A stretch of DNA of 64,000 nt from an uncultured Candidatus Nitrosopumilus sp. (GCA_951812655.1 OX638319.1:1527620-1591619), one strand, 5' to 3'. Shown: positions 1 through 8,282, counted from the first letter of the stretch. The notes: generated from the letters alone by a model not told the origin. Program-made: numbers and translations.

Positions 1-9
1 TATCACGTT

Positions 10-222
10 CTATTTGTTTAGTCTGTTTTTGTCCCTGCATACACCACAAAGATAATTTTTGAGAAATACCTCGACATCTTTTTTAAACTCGGGTGTTTGA
101 AAATATTTTGCCCCAGTTTTCATTCCCCCCGGAACTTGTTTGGCACAATTCGTGCAATGGATATCGAGATTAAACCTTACAGTTTCCTCATCTTTGAGAA
201 TTTTGCCTATTATCACGGCCAC
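10..222 (-). CDS. Small CxxC-CxxC protein, function unknown
   Basis: A 70-residue ORF with a GTG start. It has two CxxC pairs (C23/C26 and C59/C62), an arrangement usually associated with one structural zinc ion. No catalytic motif or membrane segment is visible. It is divergent from the UbiA gene that starts at 302, so the 80-bp gap must hold both promoters. I do not recognise a named family; a small zinc-ribbon protein is the most that can be said. Confidence 0.6.
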   Translation of the reverse strand: MAVIIGKILKDEETVRFNLDIHCTNCAKQVPGGMKTGAKYFQTPEFKKDVEVFLKNYLCGVCRDKNRLNK

Positions 223-301
223 ATTTCATTTGTTTTTGATATAAACGATGTCCCCAGTTCAAACTCATGAATATTATAATGAAAAAGGGAAATCATACTG
301 A

Positions 302-1192
302 ATGTTATCTGTATGGCTAAGAGTGATCAGGGTAAGATTTCTGCTTGCATCGGTAATTGCCGTCTCGGTTGCATTGGCACTAAACTGGTGGCAAAACTCA
401 TCGATTGATCCTTTTGATGCGGCATTGACATTTGCAGGCGTTATGGCGCTTCATGCAAGCGTAGACCTGTTAAACGATTTTTGGGATTTCAAAAGGGGAA
501 TAGACACCAAAACGACCAGAACCAAAATGAGTGGAGGCACAGGCGTACTGCCAGAAGGATTACTCAAACCATCCTCGGTATACAGAGCAGGAGTGGCGTT
601 TTTGATGATTGGCTCTTTGATAGGAGGATATTTTGTAATCACAGACGGCATAACAATAGCAGTAATCTTGGGATTTGCAATTTTATCAATTTACTTTTAC
701 TCAACGAAGATCGTGGATTCAGGATTAGGGGAATTTTTTGTAGCAGTCAAAGGTTGCATGATAGTAATTGGGACCTTCTTCATCCAAACAGGAGAAATTT
801 CAGCAGAGTCAATACTTGCAGGAATCATGGTGGGATCTCTGTCGTCGCTGGTATTATTTATCGCATCATTTCCCGACCATGATGCGGACAAATCCAAAGG
901 AAGAAAGACGCTCGTCATTGCAGTCGGAAAAGAGAGGGCTACAAAATTATTCTGGGTTTTCCCAATGATTGCCTATTCCGCAACAGTTGTCGGGGTGTCA
1001 ACAGGTCTGTTTCCGGCATTCTCATTGATTGTTTTTCTCAGCTTGCCATTGATGATAAAATCCGGAAGAGGACTGCACAAAAATTATGATTGTGTGAAGG
1101 ATCTCATCCCATACATGTCATCTACTTTGATGTTTGGCAGGTTGACCGGAGTCTTATTCATAGTAGGATTCTTGGCAGGACTGGATTTTTAG
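302..1192 (+). CDS. UbiA-family prenyltransferase (MenA-like)
   Basis: A 296-residue polytopic membrane protein. The first Asp-rich motif of the UbiA superfamily (NDxxDxxxxxD form) is at N58-D68, and the second is the DHDADKSKGRKTL stretch near residue 195. Family members transfer a polyprenyl or geranylgeranyl chain from a diphosphate to an aromatic or polar acceptor in the membrane. The sequence resembles the MenA/COG1575 branch, which would fit quinone synthesis, but archaeal UbiA paralogs also make lipids and heme, so the acceptor is not determined. The ATG start at 302 is the first in frame and the length is normal for the family. Confidence 0.85.
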   Translation: MLSVWLRVIRVRFLLASVIAVSVALALNWWQNSSIDPFDAALTFAGVMALHASVDLLNDFWDFKRGIDTKTTRTKMSGGTGVLPEGLLKPSSVYRAGVAFLMIGSLIGGYFVITDGITIAVILGFAILSIYFYSTKIVDSGLGEFFVAVKGCMIVIGTFFIQTGEISAESILAGIMVGSLSSLVLFIASFPDHDADKSKGRKTLVIAVGKERATKLFWVFPMIAYSATVVGVSTGLFPAFSLIVFLSLPLMIKSGRGLHKNYDCVKDLIPYMSSTLMFGRLTGVLFIVGFLAGLDF

Positions 1193-1266
1193 AAATTTGG
1201 ATAAAATGCAATGGTGCATAGAATGATTCCTATGGCAGGTTGACGCATTAGTTTTTCGGGTTCCAT
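1189..1266 (-). CDS. Candidate 25-residue membrane microprotein
   Basis: ATG start; the peptide begins MEPEKLMRQP and then has a short hydrophobic stretch (AIGIILCTIAFY), compatible with one TM segment. The stop overlaps the stop of the UbiA gene by 4 nt on the opposite strand. An AT-rich TATA-like box (1284-1293) lies about 20 nt before the start. No homology can be claimed; the shape resembles other one-TM peptides in this window. Confidence 0.33.
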   Translation of the reverse strand: MEPEKLMRQPAIGIILCTIAFYPNF

Positions 1267-1310
1267 GGCCTGGTAAACGATAAACAAATATTTTAGTCGC
1301 ACCATTGCAT
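1206..1310. repeat. 12-nt inverted repeat pair, arms 82 nt apart
   Basis: ATGCAATGGTGC at 1206-1217 is the exact reverse complement of 1299-1310. The left arm lies inside the candidate microprotein ORF 1189-1266 and the right arm lies upstream of it. It could pair in a transcript or be a two-site operator; chance is possible in a low-GC gap. Confidence 0.5.
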
Positions 1311-1572
1311 GACTACACTTCTTCATTTTTACATATAACCAGTACGAAGAATTTGTTCATGCGAATCATACGCTTTTGCTAAATATCGTTTTGTGCAATC
1401 TAAAGTGTATTAGAGCTGTCATCAAAAAACAAATCGTTTTTGATCTTAAGATCTAATACAATCACCTGAATCAATTAACCTGTGCATTTCATGATCATTT
1501 CAGGAAAATCATCTTTATTTCATCTCAGGCTAGTCAATTTCTTGTTGCTGCAAAATCACGTGGTTCTTTTTT

Positions 1573-1680
1573 TCAAAAATGCTTTTTCACATCATGCATC
1601 ACGTTCTCACCTGCGAGTGAAAATGCATAGCGTTCCAGTTTAGGTATGGAACAGATCGATGTCGTGTCATCATCACCCAC
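1573..1680 (-). CDS. Candidate 35-residue ORF or gene remnant
   Basis: GTG start; the product begins MGDDDTTSIC and ends with an amphipathic, protein-like stretch (LERYAFSLAGENVMHDVKKH). The composition looks like real coding sequence, but a stop codon lies a few codons upstream in the same frame and no ATG is present. It may be the surviving C-terminal end of a decayed gene or a short gene in its own right. Confidence 0.3.
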   Translation of the reverse strand: MGDDDTTSICSIPKLERYAFSLAGENVMHDVKKHF

Positions 1681-1880
1681 ATGTTTGGAAGTTGTACCAA
1701 ATTACATTATAACCTGAATCTCATAAGGTAAACGGTTGTTAAACCGTAAAGACCAACCTGACTGAATTCCAATAGGAAATCAAGTCATGATTGGTTGATT
1801 TTTCAGGTTACAACACATGCCAGTTTTTTATAAAATATTCACAATTGTAGACATAAATTTAGCAAGTTATTACGTTCTTC
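1681..1880. other. Leader region of the aldo/keto reductase gene
   Basis: Beyond the candidate ORF above, this gap contains a perfect 6-bp hairpin (ACGGTT/AACCGT, about 1731-1746), a 7-nt inverted pair AACCTGA/TCAGGTT (about 1757 and 1803), and an AT-rich TATA-like box near 1825-1835. The paired segments could fold in a leader RNA. Nothing coding is visible. Confidence 0.4.
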
Positions 1881-2981
1881 ATGGTTTCTGGATTCGCAAC
1901 ATCTGAAGGAACAAAAAAATTTGCCGATGAGTCAGGCGTAAATAAAGAAAACTTTACCGAATTTGAAAGTCTGCACTTGTCTAATGTAGGAATTGGAACT
2001 TATCTTGGGGAACCTGATGCGAGAACTGACGAACTGGTTTCCAATGCAGTAAAAAAATCAGTTCAGTCAGGCATCAACGTCATAGATACTGCCATAAACT
2101 ACAGGGCTCAAAAAGCAGAGAGAACTGTGGGCAAGGCGATTTCAGAGTTAGTTAAAGAGGGGAAAATCACACGGGACCAGTTGTTCGTCAGTTCTAAAAA
2201 TGGATATGTTACAAATGATGCTGATGTTGCGCTTGGTTTCTGGGAATACGTAAAGGAAGAATATTCGCAAAAAGGAGTCATTCAAGAGGGAGACGTCACA
2301 TCAGGTTACCACTGCATGACTACGGCATATTTGTCTGATCAGTTAGACCGCAGCTTGAAGAACTTGGGATTGGAGTGCATTGATTTGATGTACCTCCACA
2401 ACGGAATTGAAGGGCAAATCAAAGACGTGTCTAAAGAAAAATTCCTCGATAATTTGAAATTGGTTTTTGAGATGTACGAGCAAAAACGCAAAGAAGGAAA
2501 AATCAGATTTTACGGCATGGCCACTTGGGAATGTTTCAGAGTTGCAAGTGACAACCCACAGTATCTTTCGCTTGAAGACACTGTCAGCATGGCCAAAGAG
2601 ATAGGAGGAGAAAATCACGGGTTTAGGTTTATCCAGTTGCCTTACAACATGAGTTATGACCAGGCACTACTCACAAAGAATCAGAAACTTGGAAATGAAC
2701 AAGTATCCATTTTGGAAGCATCAGTCAGATTAGGAATAGGCGTCTTTACCAGCGTTCCGTTCATGCAAGGCAGACTACTAACTCCTGGCACCATGCCTGA
2801 ATTTGATGATTCTAAGCCATCTCAGCGAGCTTTGCAATTTATTCGCTCATCACCAGGTGTTTTGGCTCCACTCGTAGGACAGAAATCCGCTGAGCACATT
2901 TCAGAAAATATGGAAATAATGAAAGTGCCTCCCATGTCCGAGTCAGAATTTTTGGAATTGGTTAAAAAGCTCACATCATAG
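1881..2981 (+). CDS. Aldo/keto reductase
   Basis: A 366-residue cytoplasmic oxidoreductase of the NADPH-dependent aldo/keto reductase barrel fold. The catalytic tetrad is visible: Asp and Tyr in VIDTAINYRAQ, Lys in FVSSKNGYV and His in LMYLHNG. The C-terminal FIRSSPGVLAPLVGQKSAEH stretch matches the cofactor-phosphate-binding end of the family. It is longer than typical AKRs (about 300-330 aa), with extra sequence around residues 115-145. The substrate cannot be inferred. The ATG at 1881 is the first in-frame start. It is followed after 70 bp by the DUF6659-like gene. Confidence 0.88.
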   Translation: MVSGFATSEGTKKFADESGVNKENFTEFESLHLSNVGIGTYLGEPDARTDELVSNAVKKSVQSGINVIDTAINYRAQKAERTVGKAISELVKEGKITRDQLFVSSKNGYVTNDADVALGFWEYVKEEYSQKGVIQEGDVTSGYHCMTTAYLSDQLDRSLKNLGLECIDLMYLHNGIEGQIKDVSKEKFLDNLKLVFEMYEQKRKEGKIRFYGMATWECFRVASDNPQYLSLEDTVSMAKEIGGENHGFRFIQLPYNMSYDQALLTKNQKLGNEQVSILEASVRLGIGVFTSVPFMQGRLLTPGTMPEFDDSKPSQRALQFIRSSPGVLAPLVGQKSAEHISENMEIMKVPPMSESEFLELVKKLTS

Positions 2982-3051
2982 ACCGCTGATTTTTGGATTC
3001 TAAATCCATACAAAGACAATAAATGAGTGATTTTTATTTTGTCATAGTAAC

Positions 3052-3417
3052 TTGCCAGAGAAAACTTATGATTACAAGAAAATTTGCGATTCCATTTGTT
3101 CTCTGGACTCAAAAATAAGATTTGCAGGCATCATTAGCGAGCAAGGGCGTCTCGTGGCAGGAGGCATGAAAGAGAATGTCGAACCTCTGGAAAGTGAAAA
3201 GGACGACGAGATGATTTTCATGGAGCTCGCATTGAGAGTGAAAATGAGAAAGGAGTTCGATAAGCAGCTGGGACAGGTAAACTTCGCCATGGCTTCTCGT
3301 GAACGTGCACTTGCAATCAGCGTCCTAATCAACAGTGATATTTTGTATGTGGTATCTGAACCAGATACAGATTACGGGATCCTTCCAAAAAAAATTCTCG
3401 AGATAGTCCAATCCTGA
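3052..3417 (+). CDS. DUF6659-like (roadblock-type) protein
   Basis: A 121-residue protein starting at TTG; the only nearby ATG is out of frame. The features ICDSICSLDSKIRFAGII, then GRLVAGGM, and an ending ILYVVSEPD match, as I remember them, a family common in ammonia-oxidising archaea (DUF6659). Its alternating strand/helix pattern suggests a roadblock/profilin-like sensory fold. Role unknown; signalling is an inference. A second, divergent relative lies at 34199-34591. A T-rich TATA-like box at about 3031-3040 fits a leaderless TTG start. Confidence 0.75.
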   Translation: MPEKTYDYKKICDSICSLDSKIRFAGIISEQGRLVAGGMKENVEPLESEKDDEMIFMELALRVKMRKEFDKQLGQVNFAMASRERALAISVLINSDILYVVSEPDTDYGILPKKILEIVQS

Positions 3418-3491
3418 CCAAGTCTAAAATATGGACAAAAAGCGCCGTAAAAATATGAAAGCAATACATACATAATTTGATCAGTTTTAGT

Positions 3492-3523
3492 AAAAAAACA
3501 ATATTGTTTAAACATGTGAAAAA
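3492..3523. repeat. Intergenic AT-rich element, copy 1
   Basis: A 32-nt stretch (seven A, then CAATATT, and a central ACATGT) matches 20168-20199 at 29 of 32 positions on the same strand. Both copies are intergenic. It may be a shared regulatory element; low complexity is a caveat. Confidence 0.4.
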
Positions 3524-3663
3524 TTTATTTTAATTTCAGTAATGTAGTTGACAAATCAGATGCTAATTTCTTTAGAAACATCATCACAAAAAAATCATCC
3601 GAGCAGATCCACCAAAATTCCCATAGCTGAATGTATAAATAGAAAACACAAAGTGAAAAGATC

Positions 3664-3810
3664 ATGCCGGTGGATCCTGTTTGCGGAATTGAATTAGACG
3701 AAGAATTGGCACTGATTCATGATCATGACGGGAAAAAAATTCATTTTTGCTGTGATGGGTGCAGAAGGATCTTTCTCAAAAAGCCACGAAAATACAAGAA
3801 AAACATCTAG
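3664..3810 (+). CDS. YHS-domain microprotein
   Basis: A 48-residue ORF too short for standard gene calling. It consists almost wholly of a YHS domain: MPVDPVCGIELDEELA at the N-terminus and the FCCDGCRRIFLKKPRKY end with the C-x2-C pair. YHS domains occur alone and in copper-handling ATPases and are thought to bind metal; a copper or other metal role in this copper-rich lineage is an inference. The stop overlaps the 3' end of the convergent asparagine-synthetase-like gene by 4 bp. Confidence 0.85.
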   Translation: MPVDPVCGIELDEELALIHDHDGKKIHFCCDGCRRIFLKKPRKYKKNI

Positions 3811-4757
3811 ATCGGAAAAGCACCGCACATTCTGCAAAATCTGGAGGTTCCAACTTCGTGTTTGCAGTACGGACATGCTTGTTCAGCTTTAGCATCAACT
3901 GGAGAACCGAACAGTCTTTTGAAGATCTCATAATAATGCATGGATTCTCTACTCCTTATCACAACTCCGTCATCATCTTCAACTGTCAATTTTTTTTCAA
4001 CAAATCTTTCTTCGGGTATAATCAATTCAAACATTTCAGTTAGACCCGCAGTTCCAGATCCGTCTTGCATTGGAGATTTATCCCGCCATGCGATTTGACC
4101 AGGAATGTGTTTCTCAAAGGCCTTACGCAATATCCATTTTCCATGTCTTTTGCCATTTTCATCGGCAACTTTGAGATTTACAGGAACTTCATCAGCCAAT
4201 TTTATCATTTTTTCATCTAAAAATGGAGACACTATTTTCACCCCAAGGGCTTTTCCTATTTTCTGGGTGGGAAAATGCATGATCGAGCAAATTCTTTTTA
4301 GTTCTTTTTTCAACTCGTCCTCAGATTTGTTAACAAGAAAGCCATATCCTGCAAACAATTCATCCGCACCGTCGCCGGTAATGATGGATTTCTCATCGTT
4401 TTCTTTTGCCCATTTAATTGCCAAATACATTACGACGTTGTTACGGATTTCTATGTCATTGAAATTTTGCAAGATTGCAATTGTTTCCTCAACAGCTTCA
4501 AGAATCAAATCAGTTTTTGCGTTAAATATTGTCAGAGGCAGCCGCATTTCTTTGGAAATCATTTGACAGTACGTTAAATCTGTAGAAACAAAATCCTTTG
4601 CGATCACGGCTAATGCTTTTGGTCGCCTTTGTCGGAAGAAATGGGCAAGGATTGAACTGTCCAACCCTCCCGAAAGTGAAATCAGATTAGAATCTGACGA
4701 TTTGCAGGATTCTTCCAGAATTGCGTACAGATTTTTTGAAAATTCATCCAACACCAA
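3807..4757 (-). CDS. Asparagine-synthetase-like ATP pyrophosphatase without glutaminase domain
   Basis: A 316-residue protein with the PP-loop SGGLDSS at 29-35 and GDGADELFAGY at 128-138, both diagnostic of the AsnB C-terminal synthetase domain, which adenylates a carboxylate and amidates it. The N-terminal Ntn glutaminase domain of AsnB (initiator Cys) is absent, so it needs free ammonia, a partner amidotransferase or a carrier-bound amine. The C-terminus ends in a zinc ribbon (C295, C298, C308, C311), not usual for AsnB. In an ammonia oxidiser direct use of ammonia is plausible. Start is TTG at 4757 with a GTG one codon later. The substrate is not certain to be aspartate. Confidence 0.8.
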   Translation of the reverse strand: MVLDEFSKNLYAILEESCKSSDSNLISLSGGLDSSILAHFFRQRRPKALAVIAKDFVSTDLTYCQMISKEMRLPLTIFNAKTDLILEAVEETIAILQNFNDIEIRNNVVMYLAIKWAKENDEKSIITGDGADELFAGYGFLVNKSEDELKKELKRICSIMHFPTQKIGKALGVKIVSPFLDEKMIKLADEVPVNLKVADENGKRHGKWILRKAFEKHIPGQIAWRDKSPMQDGSGTAGLTEMFELIIPEERFVEKKLTVEDDDGVVIRSRESMHYYEIFKRLFGSPVDAKAEQACPYCKHEVGTSRFCRMCGAFPI

Positions 4758-4859
4758 TTGTCAGGTTTTGAAATTAAAATAGATATACCAATGAATGCAA
4801 AAAAATGATCCATTTCATCATTGCAAACTTTAAATTCATTATCTGTTGCTGGGGAATTA

Positions 4860-5276
4860 ATGCTACTTCCTGCAGAAATAGAATCAAAGACATTGATTCC
4901 TGCATTACGAGCCATTCTTGCCAAAAAGCTTGCCGAAGATCACGACATACGAGAGGACGAGATTTCCAAAATGCTAGGAGTGACGCAAGCGGCAATCAGC
5001 AATTACATTCGAGGCACAAGAGGAGATCCTTCCTTGATTGCCAAACTTTTGGCGGAAAAACAGGTTGCTACGATGATTGATGAGCTTAGCGAAGGCCTTT
5101 CTTCGGATAGGGCATATACGCCTTCAAGTCTTTCAAAATTCATCGGACTGTGCAACTATATCAAATCCAGTTTGTTGATTTGTGAAATACATCATAATTT
5201 GGAATCGGACATAGACGAACAAGTTTGTAAAGAATGTGAAAACATGCTTCTCAAGGGTCCCGGAAGCGTCTACTAA
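4860..5276 (+). CDS. HTH transcriptional regulator (Xre-like)
   Basis: 138 residues from the ATG at 4860; an upstream TTG at 4821 would add 13 residues but MLLPAEIESKTLIPALRAIL is the natural N-terminus. The helix-turn-helix DEISKMLGVTQAAISNYIRG is textbook. It resembles the COG2522 predicted regulators of archaea. The C-terminus has a C-x14-C-x2-C arrangement near residues 113-131 (ICEIHHN...VCKEC), suggesting metal or redox sensing. Target genes unknown. It overlaps the convergent Alba gene by 4 bp. Confidence 0.8.
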   Translation: MLLPAEIESKTLIPALRAILAKKLAEDHDIREDEISKMLGVTQAAISNYIRGTRGDPSLIAKLLAEKQVATMIDELSEGLSSDRAYTPSSLSKFIGLCNYIKSSLLICEIHHNLESDIDEQVCKECENMLLKGPGSVY

Positions 5277-5587
5277 ATTTTCAACAAGATAATTTCTATA
5301 GTAGAGGTCATATCTCCAATGCCCGCTGCAGCCACGGTATCAAGGATGATTTTTTCAACTTTTGAATTATCTTTCATCATTTTTTCGGTAATGATGTTGG
5401 CTACCGCAACTGCGTTTGGAATTGAATTTCCTCTAGAATGAAGAGACACTTTGCTGTGTTTACCCAAAACGGACATTACGTCCAGTGCTGATTGCATGAC
5501 TGGAAAATTTCCAATCTCCATCTTGGTTTCATCAGACTTGTTGGTCTGCTCTTGACCATCTCGTTGCGTAATCTCTTCCATGAGCAT
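5273..5587 (-). CDS. albA: Alba family DNA/RNA-binding protein
   Basis: A 104-residue chromatin protein. The Alba core is visible from about residue 28: VMQSALDVMSVLGKHSKVSL, then SRGNSIPNAVAVANII, and the final strand STIEIIL. Alba dimers coat DNA and structured RNA in archaea. The first 27 residues are a charged extension rich in E, Q, D and T. The lysine known for acetylation in Sulfolobus is not evident. Convergent with the HTH gene. Confidence 0.85.
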   Translation of the reverse strand: MLMEEITQRDGQEQTNKSDETKMEIGNFPVMQSALDVMSVLGKHSKVSLHSRGNSIPNAVAVANIITEKMMKDNSKVEKIILDTVAAAGIGDMTSTIEIILLKI

Positions 5588-5638
5588 TATTCAATAATTA
5601 GCAATTTTGTGTTCTTTTAAGTTTTATCGACCAAGGGT

Positions 5639-6172
5639 TTATTTTTCAAAATAGTCAATTGGTATGTTTTGATAGTCACCATTTGGAAGAACTCTTCTAA
5701 TCGTGATTGGAATTACTCTTTCATTGAGCTCTTCCATTGAAATATCCAAGGAAATTCTCGCCTTTTTTGGAATTGGGATGAAAGGAGGCGCCCCAAGGGA
5801 TAATTGCAATGCTCTGGCGCCCATTATTCTTGCTTGTTCAAATTTAGTCAATGTTGGAGGTCCAATCGTAATTTGATCCTGTTCGCATGGAATCTCCACA
5901 GCGTCGTGTTCTTCAATTTTCTCAATTACATCTCGTTCTTCAATTTCTTTGATTCGTTTTTCTAGATTGTCTTGTTCTTTTTCTGTGAGCGGTTCAACCA
6001 AATCTTTTCTGTCAATTAGCTTTCTATACGTCTCCAATGCCTTGTTCAATCCAGAATTTTCTTCAGGCTCAGAATCTAGAATTTCTTCAGTTTGCGCTGA
6101 CTCTAAAACTCCAGCTTCATTGACATCAGACAAGTAACCAAATTTTCTTAAAACGTTATATAATCTAATCAT
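5639..6172 (-). CDS. rpoK: RNA polymerase subunit K (Rpb6/omega homolog) with long N-terminal extension
   Basis: The C-terminal 70 residues are a clear Rpb6/RpoK domain (LTKFEQARIMGARALQLSLG and the RISLDISMEELNERVIPITI stretch). RpoK clamps the largest RNAP subunit and aids assembly. I place the start at ATG 6172 (MIRLYNVLRK), giving 177 residues; the longer frame to 6346 would run through the divergent cyclophilin-like gene. Typical archaeal RpoK is about 60-90 residues, so the roughly 100-residue acidic, Glu-rich N-terminal extension is unusual. The start codon is 13 nt from the divergent gene's start, so the promoters must overlap the partner coding regions. Confidence 0.88.
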   Translation of the reverse strand: MIRLYNVLRKFGYLSDVNEAGVLESAQTEEILDSEPEENSGLNKALETYRKLIDRKDLVEPLTEKEQDNLEKRIKEIEERDVIEKIEEHDAVEIPCEQDQITIGPPTLTKFEQARIMGARALQLSLGAPPFIPIPKKARISLDISMEELNERVIPITIRRVLPNGDYQNIPIDYFEK

Positions 6173-6185
6173 TTTAAAGTACGAA

Positions 6186-6572
6186 TTGAGTACACGATCA
6201 GTTTCTAGAAAACAACTGGTATTGGAAATCAGTGGCAAATCAAAAATCACATGTGATCTAAAGCGACATTTGTCACCAAGGACAGTAGGGACCATCATGA
6301 GGTCCTTGCCGTTGGAAGGACATGCACACAGATTGGGAAAGAGCATCGCGTATTTTGAAACTCACGTAGACGGAGGAATCGAAAGATCAAGATCTGAGTT
6401 CAAGAAAGGAGATGTTGCATTTTTGCCATCCACAGGAAGCATCTGCTTTTTCCTTAATGACGCAGTATTTACAAAGACCATGACTCCGATTGGAAGACTC
6501 GACGGAAACATTGATGCGTTAAAGGATGTGAAATCCGGAGATGTGTTTTGTATCTACGAGGAAACTACCTGA
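6186..6572 (+). CDS. Cyclophilin-like fold protein
   Basis: 128 residues from a TTG start. The pattern LEISGKSKITCDLKRHLSPRTVG, SLPLEGHAHRLGKSIAYFE and GDVAFLPSTGSICFFL matches the small cyclophilin-like family (TM1367/PF04126 type), not the peptidyl-prolyl isomerases. Biochemical role unknown. Divergent from rpoK and overlapping the 3' end of the S25e gene by 19 bp on the other strand, an unusually tight arrangement. Confidence 0.72.
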   Translation: MSTRSVSRKQLVLEISGKSKITCDLKRHLSPRTVGTIMRSLPLEGHAHRLGKSIAYFETHVDGGIERSRSEFKKGDVAFLPSTGSICFFLNDAVFTKTMTPIGRLDGNIDALKDVKSGDVFCIYEETT

Positions 6573-6862
6573 TACAGATGATGGCCAGAATATCCGCCAA
6601 CCTTCTTAACAATTCCCTTACTGGCAGATTCTTTTAAGAATGCATTAGCTGCAGAAATTTTCACTCCAGTTTGTCTTGCAAGATCTTGAACCGTGACAAC
6701 TTTAGAATTTTGTATTACCCTCATTGCCTGTTTTTCATTTAGAATAACTACGATCTCTGCTTTTTTTGGACCACTGTCACCTTTGTCTTTCTTCTTCTTG
6801 GTATCTTTAGCATCAGAAGACTTGCCTTTGTTTGCAGACGTAGGTTTTTTTGCTCCACCCAT
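6554..6862 (-). CDS. rps25e: 30S ribosomal protein S25e
   Basis: A 102-residue protein with a Lys-rich, disordered N-terminus (about residues 1-35) followed by the winged-helix S25e core: VVTVQDLARQTGVKISAANAF and KGIVKKVGGYSGHHLYQ. It sits on the small-subunit head near tRNA. Length and domain order are normal. The 3' end overlaps the cyclophilin-like gene antisense. Confidence 0.93.
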   Translation of the reverse strand: MGGAKKPTSANKGKSSDAKDTKKKKDKGDSGPKKAEIVVILNEKQAMRVIQNSKVVTVQDLARQTGVKISAANAFLKESASKGIVKKVGGYSGHHLYQVVSS

Positions 6863-6978
6863 GAATCTAGAAAAAAATATTCCTCTTATAAACGATGAAC
6901 AAATTTCTTAATCCATTTTTGGATAGCTAGCATCTATTTCGATTTCAAGTATAAATAACATCTTTGTGTCTGAACTGT

Positions 6979-7191
6979 ATGGGGATAGTTGCAAAAGGTG
7001 CAAAATGCAATGTTGAAGGATGCGAGCAAGACGGAGCACGCTCCATCAACACCAGCAAAGTTGAGAATGCGGGTTTGAGAGTAAACTCGTCAGGCAAAAA
7101 AACAGTCCTTTGCAAGGAGCACTATAAGGAATACAAGAAAGAGTCTAAAGACGATCGAGAGCTTGAACGGGCCAGATTTAACAAGTTTTAG
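6979..7191 (+). CDS. Small Cys/His protein, conserved-looking
   Basis: 70 residues from ATG 6979 (MGIVAKGAKCNVEGC); the alternative TTG at 6964 adds five residues. It has C10 and C15, then LCKEHYKEYKKE with Cys and His, followed by a charged helical tail. The C-x4-C and C-x2-H set suggests zinc binding. I recall similar proteins in Nitrosopumilus-type genomes but no function. Its stop overlaps the dys stop by 4 bp. Confidence 0.72.
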   Translation: MGIVAKGAKCNVEGCEQDGARSINTSKVENAGLRVNSSGKKTVLCKEHYKEYKKESKDDRELERARFNKF

Positions 7192-8282
7192 TCCTTCTTT
7201 TTTGCTTTGTCAATATCACTGTCAGGATTTTTAAAATAGTCATCGCTTAATTTGTCGTACAGTTTGTCCAACTTCTTGTATAGTCTTTTGGGCTCTCTCG
7301 TGGTTTGATTACTAAGAACGTATAACGCAAGAATTGGAAATGCGATGGTGGCATCAGCATAAACGGTCACCATTCCATCATGTGCATCTTGAACCTTTCC
7401 CCAGCTTTTTCCCTCTTGCAAAGTTGCTCCAGATAGTCCCCCAGTGTCAGGGCGGGCATCAGTGATCTGAATAATGTAATCCTGTCCCCCGTCATCTCTT
7501 CTCAGAATCTGATCAAGCAGTGGACCTGTTTGCTGAGCAGTGTTCTTTGGCACTCCCCCTCCAAGTTCCAATATTCCAGAAGTGGTAGAATCGTAAACTA
7601 TGGCAGCTTGCTCTATAATTTCACGAACAAAATCCAAGCTGTAAACCTTATTTTCTAATCGGTGAACTGCGAGATTCAATGCCAGTGATGAATCCTTAAT
7701 CGTGGAAATGTAGACTGGGACGTCATAGTCGTACGCAGATACTACAAAGCTTTTTTCCGGGTGTTTAGACTTCTCCCTGCTTATCTTGCCCATCACATTG
7801 CAAAATTCGGCAGTGGTGAATGGCTTGTCTGGAAAATCCATGCCAAACATTTTTTGAACTAAAATGTCCTGTTCTTCCAATGTCTCATTGAACTTGATGA
7901 AAACATCCCTTATTCGTACAATTTCGTTTTCGTATAATTTCATGTCGTCCACATCAAAGTGTCCTTGCTTAACTGGAAGTCCCCAGGCAAAATGATCCTC
8001 ATGGTACACATTGGCCCCCGTTGTCACAATCCAATCCACAAATCCCTTTTCAATGAGCGTCTTCACAATACCTCCAAATCCAACTGGCGTCATAGCACCA
8101 GAGATTGTCAGGCAGATTGTCGCACCATCTTGAATCATTTTGGCATATAGCTTTGCTGCATCGCCAAGCTGCCGGCCATTGTAGCCAGAGTTTGCAAACA
8201 CCTCAACTAGATCCTCAATGGTCATTTTTGGGTCTAACTTGATGTGAGGAATATCATTTCCATGAAATTTGTGATGATCCAT
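7188..8282 (-). CDS. dys: Deoxyhypusine synthase
   Basis: A 364-residue NAD-dependent enzyme that transfers the aminobutyl group of spermidine to a lysine of aIF5A. The active-site motif GKSWGKV places the catalytic lysine at K296; GGGVPKNTAQQ and the N-terminal TISGAMTPVGFGG and TGANVYHED segments match the family NAD-binding regions. A Lys/Asp-rich tail of about 35 residues follows the core. It implies spermidine-type polyamines, matching the agmatinase-family gene at 12977. Confidence 0.95.
   Translation of the reverse strand: MDHHKFHGNDIPHIKLDPKMTIEDLVEVFANSGYNGRQLGDAAKLYAKMIQDGATICLTISGAMTPVGFGGIVKTLIEKGFVDWIVTTGANVYHEDHFAWGLPVKQGHFDVDDMKLYENEIVRIRDVFIKFNETLEEQDILVQKMFGMDFPDKPFTTAEFCNVMGKISREKSKHPEKSFVVSAYDYDVPVYISTIKDSSLALNLAVHRLENKVYSLDFVREIIEQAAIVYDSTTSGILELGGGVPKNTAQQTGPLLDQILRRDDGGQDYIIQITDARPDTGGLSGATLQEGKSWGKVQDAHDGMVTVYADATIAFPILALYVLSNQTTREPKRLYKKLDKLYDKLSDDYFKNPDSDIDKAKKKD

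Noticed and set aside
481-882. Long + strand frame inside the UbiA gene
   Set aside because: It is another frame of a well supported gene, with Arg/Asn-rich composition typical of shadow frames.
6173-6346. Upstream extension of RpoK to 6346
   Set aside because: It runs antisense through the cyclophilin-like gene and starts with sequence unlike RpoK; ATG 6172 is a natural start.
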